A stretch of 64,000 bases of DNA from PCC-10605 sp964409355 (GTDB lineage: Bacteria; Cyanobacteriota; Cyanobacteriia; Cyanobacteriales; Cyanobacteriaceae): assembly GCA_964409355.1 (NCBI GenBank), contig CAYPDC010000004.1:1-64000 (forward strand), in the 5' to 3' direction. The stretch's first letter is position 1. Each line of letters starts with the position of its first letter. A model generated the notes under the pieces. That model saw nothing but the letters and a program-made list of their open reading frames with translations. It was not told the origin of the DNA and did no database searches. The position numbers and the translations under genes are program-made. This document shows, piece by piece, positions 34,785 through 42,796 of this stretch.

Positions 34785-34905
34785 CTAAAGGTGTTACCGG
34801 CAGTCAGTCCTTCAATGGGAGCAATCTTGTCATAATAAGTAACGTCAGTCGATTCCGAATCAACAATTCTCGTCCTTCCACCGCAGAAGTTGAATAAAAA
34901 CCGAA
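34785..34905 (-). pseudogene. Possible coding relic in the hemA upstream spacer
   Basis: The 319-base spacer between the GGDEF gene and hemA contains a stretch of unusually even base composition. On this strand it reads GGRTRIVDSESTDVTYYDKI then APIEGLTAGNTFRIYLTK without a start codon. It looks like protein-coding sequence, but I do not recognise the family. The rest of the spacer shows nothing. Confidence 0.3.
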
Positions 34906-35030
34906 TGTCTAAATATATGTAAAGATTATTTAAACAGATTGAGAAATAACCCCTAGCATAAACAATAATTTAGAATTGTTAAGAAGCATTTTTATAGTAA
35001 CCCGATTATTTAATCAAATAGAATTATCCA

Positions 35031-36314
35031 ATGAATATTGTAGTATTGGGGCTTTCCCATAAAACCGCCGCCGTAGAAATCAGAGAAAAGTTAAGTATTC
35101 CTGAGCCAAAAATAGAGGACTCTATCCGTCATTTACTAACTTATCCCCATGTAGAGGAAGTGGCAATTATCAGTACCTGTAACCGTTTAGAAATTTATGC
35201 AGTGGTGAAAGAAACGGAACAGGGAGTCAAGGAGATTACCCAGTTTTTAGCGGAAATTGGGCATATACCCATACTAGAATTGCGTCGTCATTTATTTATT
35301 CTTCTCCATCAAGATACTATTCGTCATTTAATGCGTGTTGCGGCCGGATTAGAAAGTTTAGTGTTAGGGGAAGGGCAAATTCTGGCACAGGTGAAAACTA
35401 CCCATAAATTAGGCATGAAGTACAATGGGATGAGCAGACTACTCGATCGCCTCTTTAAACAAGCCATTAGTGCGGGGAAAAGAGTACGCACAGAAACAAA
35501 TATCGGTACAGGGGCGGTGTCCATTAGTTCGGCAGCAGTAGAATTAGTGGATACAAAAATAGAAGATTTATCCTCCCAAAAAATAGCCATTATTGGTGCG
35601 GGAAAAATGTCTCGCTTGTTAGTACAACATTTATTGGCAAAGGGCGTAAATAATATTGCGATCGTCAATCGCTCTCATCATCGCTCAGAAGAATTGGCAA
35701 AACAGTTTCCTCAAGCCCTGTTAAAACTGTACCTATTACAAGATATGATGACTATTGTATCGGAGTCTGATATTGTTTTTACAAGCACTGGGGCAACTCA
35801 ACCGATTCTCGACAAAAACAACCTTTCTCCCCTCGCAGTCAATCATACCATCATGTTAGTGGATATTTCCGTCCCCAGAAATGTTGCCAGTGATGTCACC
35901 GAATTAGACTTTATCGAATCCTATAACGTTGATGATTTAAAAGCCGTTGTTGCCCAAAACCATGCTAGTCGTCGAGAAATGGCAAAAGAAGCGGAAAACC
36001 TCTTAGAAGAAGAAATTGAGGCATTTGAACTGTGGTGGCAATCCCTCGAAACAGTGCCGACTATTAGTTGTTTAAGAAGTAAAATTGAGCAGATTCGAGA
36101 GCAAGAATTAGAGAAAGCCTTATCGAGATTAGGTTCAGAATTTGCGGAAAAACATCAAGAAGTGATCGAAGCCTTAACCAGAGGTATTGTCAACAAAATT
36201 TTACACGATCCCATGGTACAATTGCGCACTCAGAAGGATATTGAGGCAAGACGCAAAGCCTTACATACCTTACAAACTTTATTTGATCTCGAAGTGTCAG
36301 AACAGTTGATCTGA
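35031..36314 (+). CDS. hemA: Glutamyl-tRNA reductase
   Basis: HemA reduces glutamyl-tRNA to glutamate-1-semialdehyde, the controlling step of tetrapyrrole synthesis; hemL at 948 takes the next step. The 427-residue sequence has the catalytic cysteine in ISTCNRLEIYAVV, LGEGQILAQVK, the NADP-binding IGAGKMSRLLVQHLLAKG and VDISVPRNVASDV. A C-terminal dimerisation helix region follows. The start ATG gives the standard MNIVVLGLSHKTAAVEIREK. A clear hairpin terminator lies 68 bases beyond the stop. Confidence 0.98.
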   Translation: MNIVVLGLSHKTAAVEIREKLSIPEPKIEDSIRHLLTYPHVEEVAIISTCNRLEIYAVVKETEQGVKEITQFLAEIGHIPILELRRHLFILLHQDTIRHLMRVAAGLESLVLGEGQILAQVKTTHKLGMKYNGMSRLLDRLFKQAISAGKRVRTETNIGTGAVSISSAAVELVDTKIEDLSSQKIAIIGAGKMSRLLVQHLLAKGVNNIAIVNRSHHRSEELAKQFPQALLKLYLLQDMMTIVSESDIVFTSTGATQPILDKNNLSPLAVNHTIMLVDISVPRNVASDVTELDFIESYNVDDLKAVVAQNHASRREMAKEAENLLEEEIEAFELWWQSLETVPTISCLRSKIEQIREQELEKALSRLGSEFAEKHQEVIEALTRGIVNKILHDPMVQLRTQKDIEARRKALHTLQTLFDLEVSEQLI

Positions 36315-36382
36315 TTGAGTTTGGGGTTTGGAGTTAAGCTCGAAGATAGAGAAGCACGAAAGATGGATGGGGGAATCTATAA

Positions 36383-36411
36383 ATAGGGGTTGAATCTTAT
36401 TCAACCCCTAT
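36383..36411 (+). terminator. Terminator after hemA
   Basis: ATAGGGGTTGAAT, a CTT loop and ATTCAACCCCTAT make a perfect thirteen-pair stem, followed by AAACCTTTTATTTT. The core GGGTTGAAT/ATTCAACCC recurs in the palindrome after sqdB at 50913. Confidence 0.8.
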
Positions 36412-36520
36412 AAACCTTTTATTTTATATTTTAAATCGTTAGTTTTAGTGCAAAAAAATAAGAGTAGAATAACCTTCCACCCTCATTCATGATTAGATTG
36501 AAAAACAACCTTATGTATTC

Positions 36521-36724
36521 TTATTTTAAACCAGTATTAGTACCGGGACGACCAGTAGCTAATTCAACTTTAACAATAGAGCCACCCATTTTCTGGATTC
36601 TTTGTTGTTCTTTGAACCAGTTTTCGTAGGGAACTAATTTGGTAAAATAGGTGTTTTGTAATTCTCTTTGAGTTCTGATTCTGGTTTGACTTGGTACACA
36701 AGCAGTTACTTTAAACATTCTCAT
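36521..36724 (-). CDS. apcC: Allophycocyanin core linker (7.8 kDa type)
   Basis: The 67-residue linker caps allophycocyanin cylinders of the phycobilisome core. The sequence runs MRMFKVTACVPSQTRIRTQR, ELQNTYFTKLVPYENWFKEQ and ends ATGRPGTNTGLK, the standard small core linker. It is third in the apc operon, 223 bases beyond apcB. That gap holds a long-loop hairpin likely to lower apcC expression relative to the two subunits. Confidence 0.97.
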   Translation of the reverse strand: MRMFKVTACVPSQTRIRTQRELQNTYFTKLVPYENWFKEQQRIQKMGGSIVKVELATGRPGTNTGLK

Positions 36725-36813
36725 GGGGCAATGCTCCTTAAATAGTTATTAAAAACTTTAAACTATATCTAAAAAAAATTATTTGTAAAATCTTATCTAT
36801 TTATGGCACGGTT

Positions 36814-36893
36814 AGGAGTCAAGAGTCAATGCTAAATCAACAAAGCCAAAAAGAGGTTCAATTAAACTAGCACTCACTCTGGACATTCCTAAC
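36814..36893 (-). promoter_or_regulatory. Long-loop hairpin between apcB and apcC
   Basis: GGTTAGGA and TCCTAACC face each other as eight-base arms in the apcB-apcC gap, separated by about 60 bases. Intergenic structures here in other cyanobacteria are associated with unequal apcAB and apcC transcript levels; that role is inferred. Confidence 0.45.
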
Positions 36894-36947
36894 CTTAATA
36901 GTTAAGCCTTAAGCGACAAAATGACTAATGGATAATCGATCGTCAAA

Positions 36948-37433
36948 TTAGCTTAAGCCAGAGCAAATGTAGTCGAAGTAAACACCCATTTCTTTACCAG
37001 CGTCAGCACCGACTAAACTAGCGGTAACTTCTTTCATAGCTTGGATAGCTTGAATGGTGGAGCTAATGGGTACACCTAAAGAGTTGTAGGTTTCTTTTAA
37101 ACCGTTTAATACGCGCTCATCTAAGATAGAAGCATCACCAGCTAACATTGCATAAGTAGCATAACGGAGATAGTAGTCTAAGTCACGGATACAAGCAGCG
37201 TAACGACGGGTGGTGTACATATTGCCACCGGGACGGGTTACGTCGGAGTATAATAAGGATTTAGCTACAGCTTCTTTCACGATCGTAGCAGCGTTTGCAC
37301 TGATTACACTAGCGGCACGAACACGGAGTTGTCCTGTTTGGAAGTAGGTTTTGAGTTTGCCTAAAGAACCAGCGTCGAGGTATTTACCTTGTACGTCAGA
37401 AGAGTTGATTACAGCAGTAATTGCGTCTTGCAT
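36948..37433 (-). CDS. apcB: Allophycocyanin beta subunit
   Basis: The 161-residue biliprotein pairs with ApcA to form the phycobilisome core, passing energy to the photosystems. The bilin-binding cysteine is in TRRYAACIRDLDYYLRYATY. Other marks are AITAVINSSDVQGKYLDAGS, TRPGGNMYTT and EMGVYFDYICSGLS. It lies 108 bases after apcA and shares its transcript. An AGGAAATAAC ribosome site precedes the ATG. Confidence 0.99.
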   Translation of the reverse strand: MQDAITAVINSSDVQGKYLDAGSLGKLKTYFQTGQLRVRAASVISANAATIVKEAVAKSLLYSDVTRPGGNMYTTRRYAACIRDLDYYLRYATYAMLAGDASILDERVLNGLKETYNSLGVPISSTIQAIQAMKEVTASLVGADAGKEMGVYFDYICSGLS

Positions 37434-37541
37434 TGTTATTTCCTTTGTTTACTTAAATGAACTTTTGCTTACTGTTTGAGCAGTGTAAAATTATGGGTTA
37501 AATAGGAGAGAACGAAATTAATTATTAATTAAATTCTAATC

Positions 37542-38027
37542 CTATTGCATAGCACCGATAACGTAGTCGAAGTAAGTACCAGCTTCGGAAGCATCTTCAG
37601 CAGACATTAAAGCGGTAGCAACTTCTTTCATTTCACGCACACTTTGAGATACAGCACCGACGTCAGTACCCAAAGATTTGTACATTTCTTTTACACCCAC
37701 TAAACCGATTTCTTCGATGGGGGTGACATCACCAGCCACTACACCATAGGAGATTAAACGTAGGTAGTAGTCCATGTCACGTAAGCAAGTAGCGGTCATT
37801 TCTTCGCCGTAAGCGTTTCCGCCGGGAGATACAACATCAGGACGTTTTTGGAAGAGGCGATCGCCCGCTTCTTTAACGATACGCTCACGAGCACCAGTTA
37901 AGGTTTCAGCGATGCGTAAACGGGTTTCACCGGAGGTAACGAATGCTTTGATTCTGTCTAACTCACCGGGGCTTAAATAACGTGCTTCTGCGTCAGCATT
38001 CACGATGGATTTCGTGACAATACTCAT
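37542..38027 (-). CDS. apcA: Allophycocyanin alpha subunit
   Basis: The alpha subunit is 161 residues, with the bilin cysteine in TATCLRDMDYYLRLISYGVV and the start MSIVTKSIVNADAEARYLSP. It is first in the apcA-apcB-apcC order; apcE is not adjacent. GGAGGAATCC precedes the ATG. The long upstream spacer (38028-38396), shared divergently with a DUF3153 gene, must contain the strong promoter, though no site can be assigned with confidence. Confidence 0.99.
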   Translation of the reverse strand: MSIVTKSIVNADAEARYLSPGELDRIKAFVTSGETRLRIAETLTGARERIVKEAGDRLFQKRPDVVSPGGNAYGEEMTATCLRDMDYYLRLISYGVVAGDVTPIEEIGLVGVKEMYKSLGTDVGAVSQSVREMKEVATALMSAEDASEAGTYFDYVIGAMQ

Positions 38028-38396
38028 TTATGGATTCCTCCAAATAATTGATTAAATACTATTTTTTTATTAAACCAGAAATTCCGTTAAGCAGGTCTGG
38101 CATAAGCAAAAACCTTGACCAATTTCTGGCTAGGGTTTTCCGCTTCCAATCAGTATAACCTTTTAAGGTTATTTTTACTGACTATTTTTTGTTCAGAGGC
38201 TTAACATCTCTTCGCTGATCATTTTGCGATATGATGTCACCCTTCGCCTCATTTTCTTAACACTTTTTAACATTTAATTTAATATCTTCTATCGAATCAC
38301 GTCTTCGGCTCAAGATAGTTGTATCAAACTCAGGTAAAATTGATCATAAAATAAACTGTCGGAAATATATTTTAATTGCTATTTACCAGAGGTTTC
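38028..38396. other. Divergent promoter spacer between apcA and DUF3153
   Basis: About 370 bases with no gene. It contains AACCTT-TT-AAGGTT (38157-38170), a six-pair hairpin, and TCAAACTCAGGTAAAAT near 38328, a trace of a family A end. The apcA leader is expected to be long, but no start site is visible by eye. Confidence 0.5.
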
Positions 38397-39128
38397 ATGA
38401 AAAAAATATTTGTGTTCTTGGCTTTGTTGATCTGTTTAACTGGTTGTGTACGCTATGATGTCGGTATCGAATTTCCTCAAGCCAACAGTGGTACAATGAT
38501 TCAACACATTAAATTAGGGGAACAATTAACTAACTTTAGTGAGAAGGAAGCTAGTAATTGGTTAAACAGTATTGAACGTCGTGCTTTTAAATTACATGGT
38601 AAAAGTAAACGCATTTCTCCTGAAGAATTAGTCGTAAGTATTCCCTTCAATAATGGTCAAGATTTAGTCAAAAAATTTAATCAGTTTTTTATTCCTGAAT
38701 TAACTAAAAATTCTCAGAAAAGTCAAGTAGATAATGATTCTAATAGTCTTTTCGACCTGTCTGCAAAAATGTCTATTAATCAAAATAATTTATTTTTGAT
38801 CGAGAGAAATATCCTTAATTTTAACGCAGATTTAACTCCTTTAGGCGTAGTTTCTAGTGAAGGAAATATTATCATTTCTTCGGGAGACTTAATCGATTTA
38901 CAGATTCAACTTAACTTTCCTTTTGGGGCAAAAATACTCACTAATGAGTTTGCTACATGGGAGAAATTACCCAATCAACAATATCATATTCAGTTATCCG
39001 CAGGACAAGTTAATCAGTTAACCGCCATTTTTTGGCTTCCTAATTATATCGGTTTGGGTACAGGTGCGATCGCGCTTGTCATTCTTCTCGGATTCTATTT
39101 AAAATACCAAAAACTACCCTTAACTTAA
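38397..39128 (+). CDS. DUF3153 family lipoprotein
   Basis: The 243-residue protein starts at the ATG at 38397, which has AGAGG just before it and opens a lipoprotein signal (MKKIFVFLALLICLTGCVRY). The body is soluble, beginning YDVGIEFPQANSGTMIQHIK. A C-terminal membrane helix follows (YIGLGTGAIALVILLGFYLK). This plan is that of the cyanobacterial DUF3153 proteins, whose role is unknown. Two anchors suggest a protein held flat on the periplasmic or lumenal side of a membrane. Confidence 0.8.
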   Translation: MKKIFVFLALLICLTGCVRYDVGIEFPQANSGTMIQHIKLGEQLTNFSEKEASNWLNSIERRAFKLHGKSKRISPEELVVSIPFNNGQDLVKKFNQFFIPELTKNSQKSQVDNDSNSLFDLSAKMSINQNNLFLIERNILNFNADLTPLGVVSSEGNIIISSGDLIDLQIQLNFPFGAKILTNEFATWEKLPNQQYHIQLSAGQVNQLTAIFWLPNYIGLGTGAIALVILLGFYLKYQKLPLT

Positions 39129-39187
39129 AAATATTTTCTATTTGAGGTTGCATTTCTTCAAAAAAAGAGTTATTATAGTATATGCGT

Positions 39188-39261
<74 letters not shown>

Positions 39262-39308
39262 TTTTTTAATCTTAGACATCTCCAGAGATTATTTTCGTTA
39301 GCTCGTAA

Positions 39309-39328
39309 GGGCATAATATATTATGCCC
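39309..39328. repeat. Perfect palindrome GGGCATAATA-TATTATGCCC
   Basis: A twenty-base perfect palindrome between tRNA-Met and dacB. It is flanked by TTAGCTCGTAA and by CAGTCCTTAAAATGTC, which resemble the surroundings of the 4535 palindrome. It may double as a bidirectional terminator. Confidence 0.6.
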
Positions 39329-39369
39329 GTATTGGCTTCAGTCCTTAAAATGTCTATTATTAGGGGTGT

Positions 39370-40857
39370 CTATTGTATTGCTAGGCATTGATTTGAACTT
39401 GCCAAAATTTTAACCATATTATCAATAGTATCTCTTAATTCTCTACTGCTAGATACAGAGTTGTTGGCAATAATGGTAAAAATAAGTTTATTCTTATAAT
39501 TAGCATATAGATAACCAGATAAAGCAGAAACCCCCGTTAAAGTCCCCGTTTTTGCCCACAAATTACCATTGAGATCATTTTCATTAACAAACCGATTTTT
39601 CAGAGTACCATTAACTCCAGCTAAACTAAGAGAATTTCTAAAAATATCACCATAATTGCTATTTTCCATTAACTTTAATAAAGTTATTAAACTTTGAGGA
39701 GTAACTAAATTTTGACGGGATAAACCTGATCCATCTTTCAATTTATAACCTTCTGAAGATATACCCAATGTGTCCAAGATTTTTTTCTGAGAAGTAAACT
39801 TATCCTCAGAGTCCGTTGCTAAATAATTTAATAAAATTTCTGCATATAAATTATTACTATCCTGATTAGTGACAGTAATTAACTCTTGAGTATTAGGTGA
39901 TTGAATTTCTAATAATAAATCTGCATCATCTAAATTAAAATTTTCCCTTTCATTTACAATATTTATCTCTCTTACTTTAATCTGGTTTTTAGCCAAAATG
40001 TCTATCAAAGAATCCTGAAAATATCGACTAGGATTAGGAATCGATAACCGCCAATTATCATCTCTATTATCAATAGGTAAATTTCCTTGAATTTTTAACT
40101 TTGCTTCCAATCCTGTAGGATTTAAACTAATAGTATATTTTTCATTTTCATTAACAGTAATTCCCTCATTAAGAATTAACCATTGTTTTCCTGCTAATTC
40201 ATCTTCCCACTTTAAAACCACTACTTCATTGACTTTATTCGGAGTTAAAGTTAAAGTAACAGTATTTTCTTCTAAAATTAAACTATTAACAGGAACAGCA
40301 TAATAAAAATATAAATCAGAAAATTCCCAACTATTATTAAAGGGATATTCCATTAATTTATTTTCGATTAAAGTAATTTTATTGACATAGTTAATATTTA
40401 ATTCTTTTAGTTTATTAACAATACTTTCTAAGTCAGATTTTTGGAAACTAGGATCGCCCTTTCCCCAAATAATTAATTCTTCTATTTCTTTCCCATTTTT
40501 TATTATATAAACTGGAGTCTTTATCTTAAAATCATCCCCTAATTTCAATAAAAAAGCGGCGGTTGTAAACAATTTTGTATTAGAGGCAGGAATAAAATAT
40601 TTATCCTCATTTAACTTATATAAAATCTGACTATTTTCAATATTTTCTACTAAAATTCCCCAATTTTCCTTACTTCTTTCTGGTTGTTTGATAATGTCAT
40701 CCATGGCAGACACTAAATCTTGAATACAAACTTGATTATGATTATCTTCTAATAATTCTTTTGTTTGTGCCTGACTAATTAAATTCTGCGAAAATAAGCT
40801 ATAAATACTAAAACAAGTAGAAAGTAATATGCTTTTAAATTCTAATGGATTTTTCAT
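39370..40857 (-). CDS. dacB: D-alanyl-D-alanine carboxypeptidase/endopeptidase (PBP4, S13 family)
   Basis: PBP4-type enzymes trim and open peptidoglycan crosslinks in the periplasm. The three penicillin-binding motifs are visible: SNTK in IPASNTKLFTTAAFL, SGL in DGSGLSRQNLV, and KTG in WAKTGTLTGVSALSGYLY. I choose the ATG at 40857, which opens a signal peptide (MKNPLEFKSILLSTCFSIYS) ending near ISQAQ. A far upstream ATG at 40920 adds an unlikely 21 residues. The long insert between the first two motifs is characteristic of the class. Confidence 0.92.
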   Translation of the reverse strand: MKNPLEFKSILLSTCFSIYSLFSQNLISQAQTKELLEDNHNQVCIQDLVSAMDDIIKQPERSKENWGILVENIENSQILYKLNEDKYFIPASNTKLFTTAAFLLKLGDDFKIKTPVYIIKNGKEIEELIIWGKGDPSFQKSDLESIVNKLKELNINYVNKITLIENKLMEYPFNNSWEFSDLYFYYAVPVNSLILEENTVTLTLTPNKVNEVVVLKWEDELAGKQWLILNEGITVNENEKYTISLNPTGLEAKLKIQGNLPIDNRDDNWRLSIPNPSRYFQDSLIDILAKNQIKVREINIVNERENFNLDDADLLLEIQSPNTQELITVTNQDSNNLYAEILLNYLATDSEDKFTSQKKILDTLGISSEGYKLKDGSGLSRQNLVTPQSLITLLKLMENSNYGDIFRNSLSLAGVNGTLKNRFVNENDLNGNLWAKTGTLTGVSALSGYLYANYKNKLIFTIIANNSVSSSRELRDTIDNMVKILASSNQCLAIQ

Positions 40858-41002
40858 CGATAAAAGTTTTATATATACAACAAAAAAATGTCGAGGAATG
40901 AATCTTCGACACTCAATCATTATATTATTCTTTTATTCACAACCCATATTAGGGATTGAATTATCTTCAAACCGCCTATTTACAGCACTTTTTGAGTAGT
41001 GC

Positions 41003-41155
41003 CTATTTAGTATAATAACGTTTTTCTGCTTCTAGCTGTTGAACTAAGGCATTTTGTCCATTTGCTTTCGCAACTTCTAAACGATGCTCTAAACTTTTGA
41101 GTAAGTTTGTTCTGTGAGCTTGACGTGCATTTTCAAGAGCTTTTTGACTAATCAT
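41003..41155 (-). CDS. Fifty-residue PirA-like protein
   Basis: The reading frame gives MISQKALENARQAHRTNLLK then SLEHRLEVAKANGQNALVQQ and LEAEKRYYTK, with AGGAGA nine bases before the ATG. A fifty-residue, helix-rich protein with the pattern HRxNLLxSLxHRLEVAxANG and QLEAE resembles the cyanobacterial PII-interacting regulator of arginine synthesis, PirA. PirA binds the PII signalling protein and competes with N-acetylglutamate kinase. The match is from memory of the family pattern, so the specific name is tentative; that it is a real gene is more secure. Confidence 0.65.
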   Translation of the reverse strand: MISQKALENARQAHRTNLLKSLEHRLEVAKANGQNALVQQLEAEKRYYTK

Positions 41156-41230
41156 TTTCTTTTCTCCTATATTATTTAATATTATTTAACAATAGACTTC
41201 TCCAAAAATAATAGTTTTTGAACAGTATTT

Positions 41231-41245
41231 CGGGCTTCTAGCCCG
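41231..41245. repeat. Palindrome CGGGCT-TCT-AGCCCG
   Basis: A six-pair hairpin flanked by ACTTCTCCA and TGGAGATGTC, which are roughly inverted to each other. The arrangement suggests a small element about 65 bases long. The motif GCTTCTAGCCCG recurs near 2430. Confidence 0.5.
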
Positions 41246-41363
41246 ATTGATGGAGATGTCTAATAATTATGAGAGGAAATGCGAATAAAGTGCGATCGCA
41301 AAGGAATTTACTACGCAGCACGCACCTCAGCAATCCTCCCATGCAAAAACCCGTTATTATCTA

Positions 41364-41510
41364 CTATTGAAGTCCGACTTGTTCAGACACTCTTTCCAAC
41401 ATAGTAGCCTGACGATGACTTTTCCGTTGACGACTATCAACCATTAATAAACGAGCTTGTTGACCGATGGAACTGATATTATTGGTAGTCTGATTTAATT
41501 TAGCGTTCAT
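41364..41510 (-). CDS. Unknown 48-residue basic protein
   Basis: The frame reads MNAKLNQTTNNISSIGQQAR then LLMVDSRQRKSHRQATMLER and VSEQVGLQ. GAGGAGG stands about eight bases before the ATG, one of the best ribosome sites in the window, which is the main argument for a real gene. It lies between the PirA-like gene and rpmF on the same strand. I recognise no family. The basic middle (SRQRKSHRQ) could contact nucleic acid, but that is a guess. Confidence 0.6.
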   Translation of the reverse strand: MNAKLNQTTNNISSIGQQARLLMVDSRQRKSHRQATMLERVSEQVGLQ

Positions 41511-41738
41511 GATTCGCCTCCTCTAAGTTTCGATGAGTTTAGATTTGAGGCGCGTTCCTTCAGAAGGTGTTACTTCTTACTTCCGTCTGACTAATGCAGA
41601 TGAACGATTTATCCTTACTCTTTTAATATAACTAAAAAGTATCAAATTTGACAACTTTTTTTTCTAACGAATTGTAAAGATTTTAGAAATTAGGGTGTTA
41701 GGGGAGTTTCTGAATTCTTAATTCTTAATTTCTCCTTC

Positions 41739-41915
41739 TTATTCCTCGGTTTCTTCTTCTTCTTTCGTGGAATAAACAAAGCTGTTTGCTTTACCCGTTA
41801 AAACAGATTTACCCAAAGATAGGGCTTTTTGAGCTTGTAATTCAGCTTTTTTGATCCAATGGGCGCGACGTTGATTACGTTTAGATTTAGAGGTTTTCTT
41901 CTTCGGTACTGCCAT
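41739..41915 (-). CDS. rpmF: 50S ribosomal protein L32
   Basis: L32 is a small protein of the large ribosomal subunit. The 58 residues start MAVPKKKTSKSKRNQRRAHW, the standard basic N-terminus. The C-terminus is an acidic run (STKEEEETEE) as in other cyanobacteria. The zinc cysteines found in many bacterial L32 proteins are absent, as is usual for this lineage's form. Confidence 0.95.
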   Translation of the reverse strand: MAVPKKKTSKSKRNQRRAHWIKKAELQAQKALSLGKSVLTGKANSFVYSTKEEEETEE

Positions 41916-42097
41916 AAGTTTTAATAAAAATAATAGTTATTCTGTTTATTTACACAACTTCACTATTTTAACCATAGTTAATGGGTGCTGACAATATTCT
42001 TCTAGTTTTCCACAAAAAAAATAAATCAAACAGGTGTGGGATGAATACTTCTACTACGATCAGCACAAGTTTCTAGCAACAAAATAAACATTCTATC

Positions 42098-42305
42098 ACC
42101 TGAGTTCGGTATAAAATTTTAGGTGATGTAAAGGTATCGGGTGTCAGGTATTAGGTTCAAGAATTTATAAAAAATATATCTAAATCGATTTTATGATGTT
42201 CAATTCGGGATATTAAATATTTAATCTTCAGAAAAAAAACCGCCAAACCTGCTGCCTGATGCCTGAAACCTGCCTTTATACTATATTCTTGCATCGAACT
42301 GAGGT
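42098..42305 (+). repeat. Family B repeat, complete copy (B1)
   Basis: A 208-base element with ends ACCTGAGTTCG (42098-42108) and CGAACTGAGGT (42295-42305), inverted with one mismatch. Inside are GGTATCGGGTGTCAGGTATT and CTGCCTGATGCCTGAAACCT. Partial copies lie at 12870 and 44195. The ends are those of family A, but the interior differs. The wider spacer 41916-42391 shows nothing else. Confidence 0.75.
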
Positions 42306-42391
42306 TCTATCTAGTCACAATTTAGGAAATTGTGATCAGTGTTGGTAGTTCACTGTAAAATATAAGGAGAAATAGTAGGTAAAAAATAGTA

Positions 42392-42733
42392 ATGACAGAA
42401 GTGAATAATCAAAAAACATTAGAGGCAATGAAAAATTTTGCCGAACAATATGCCAAGCGTACGGGAACTTATTTTTGTGCTGAACCCTCTGTAACGGCTG
42501 TTGTAATACAAGGGTTGGCTCGTCATAAAGAAGAATTGGGATCTCCTCTTTGTCCTTGTCGTCACTACGAAGATAAAGAAGCGGAGGTGAAAGATACCTT
42601 TTGGAATTGCCCTTGTGTTCCAATGAGAGAGCGCAAAGAATGTCACTGTATGTTGTTTATTACCCCAGACAATGAATTTGCGGGGGATAAGCAAGAAATT
42701 TCTTGGGAAGACTTAAATAGTGCTACCTATTAG
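42392..42733 (+). CDS. ftrC: Ferredoxin-thioredoxin reductase, catalytic subunit
   Basis: FTR passes electrons from photoreduced ferredoxin to thioredoxin, activating Calvin-cycle enzymes in the light. The 113-residue subunit carries the 4Fe-4S and disulfide cysteines in SPLCPCRHYED, FWNCPCVPMRERKECHCMLF, and an upstream GTYFCAEPS. The variable partner subunit (ftrV) is not nearby. The start MTEVNNQKTLEAMKNFAEQY is standard. A family B repeat ends 86 bases upstream and may overlap its promoter region. Confidence 0.97.
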   Translation: MTEVNNQKTLEAMKNFAEQYAKRTGTYFCAEPSVTAVVIQGLARHKEELGSPLCPCRHYEDKEAEVKDTFWNCPCVPMRERKECHCMLFITPDNEFAGDKQEISWEDLNSATY

Positions 42734-42796
42734 GTATCTCCAACTTAGGTAGTTAGGTAATTGTTGGTTTCTTGGTCTAAAATCATTTGAATATTA

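Noticed and set aside
36948..38027. apcA and apcB as phycocyanin or phycoerythrin genes
   Set aside because: Length, single bilin cysteine per subunit and the small core linker downstream identify allophycocyanin.
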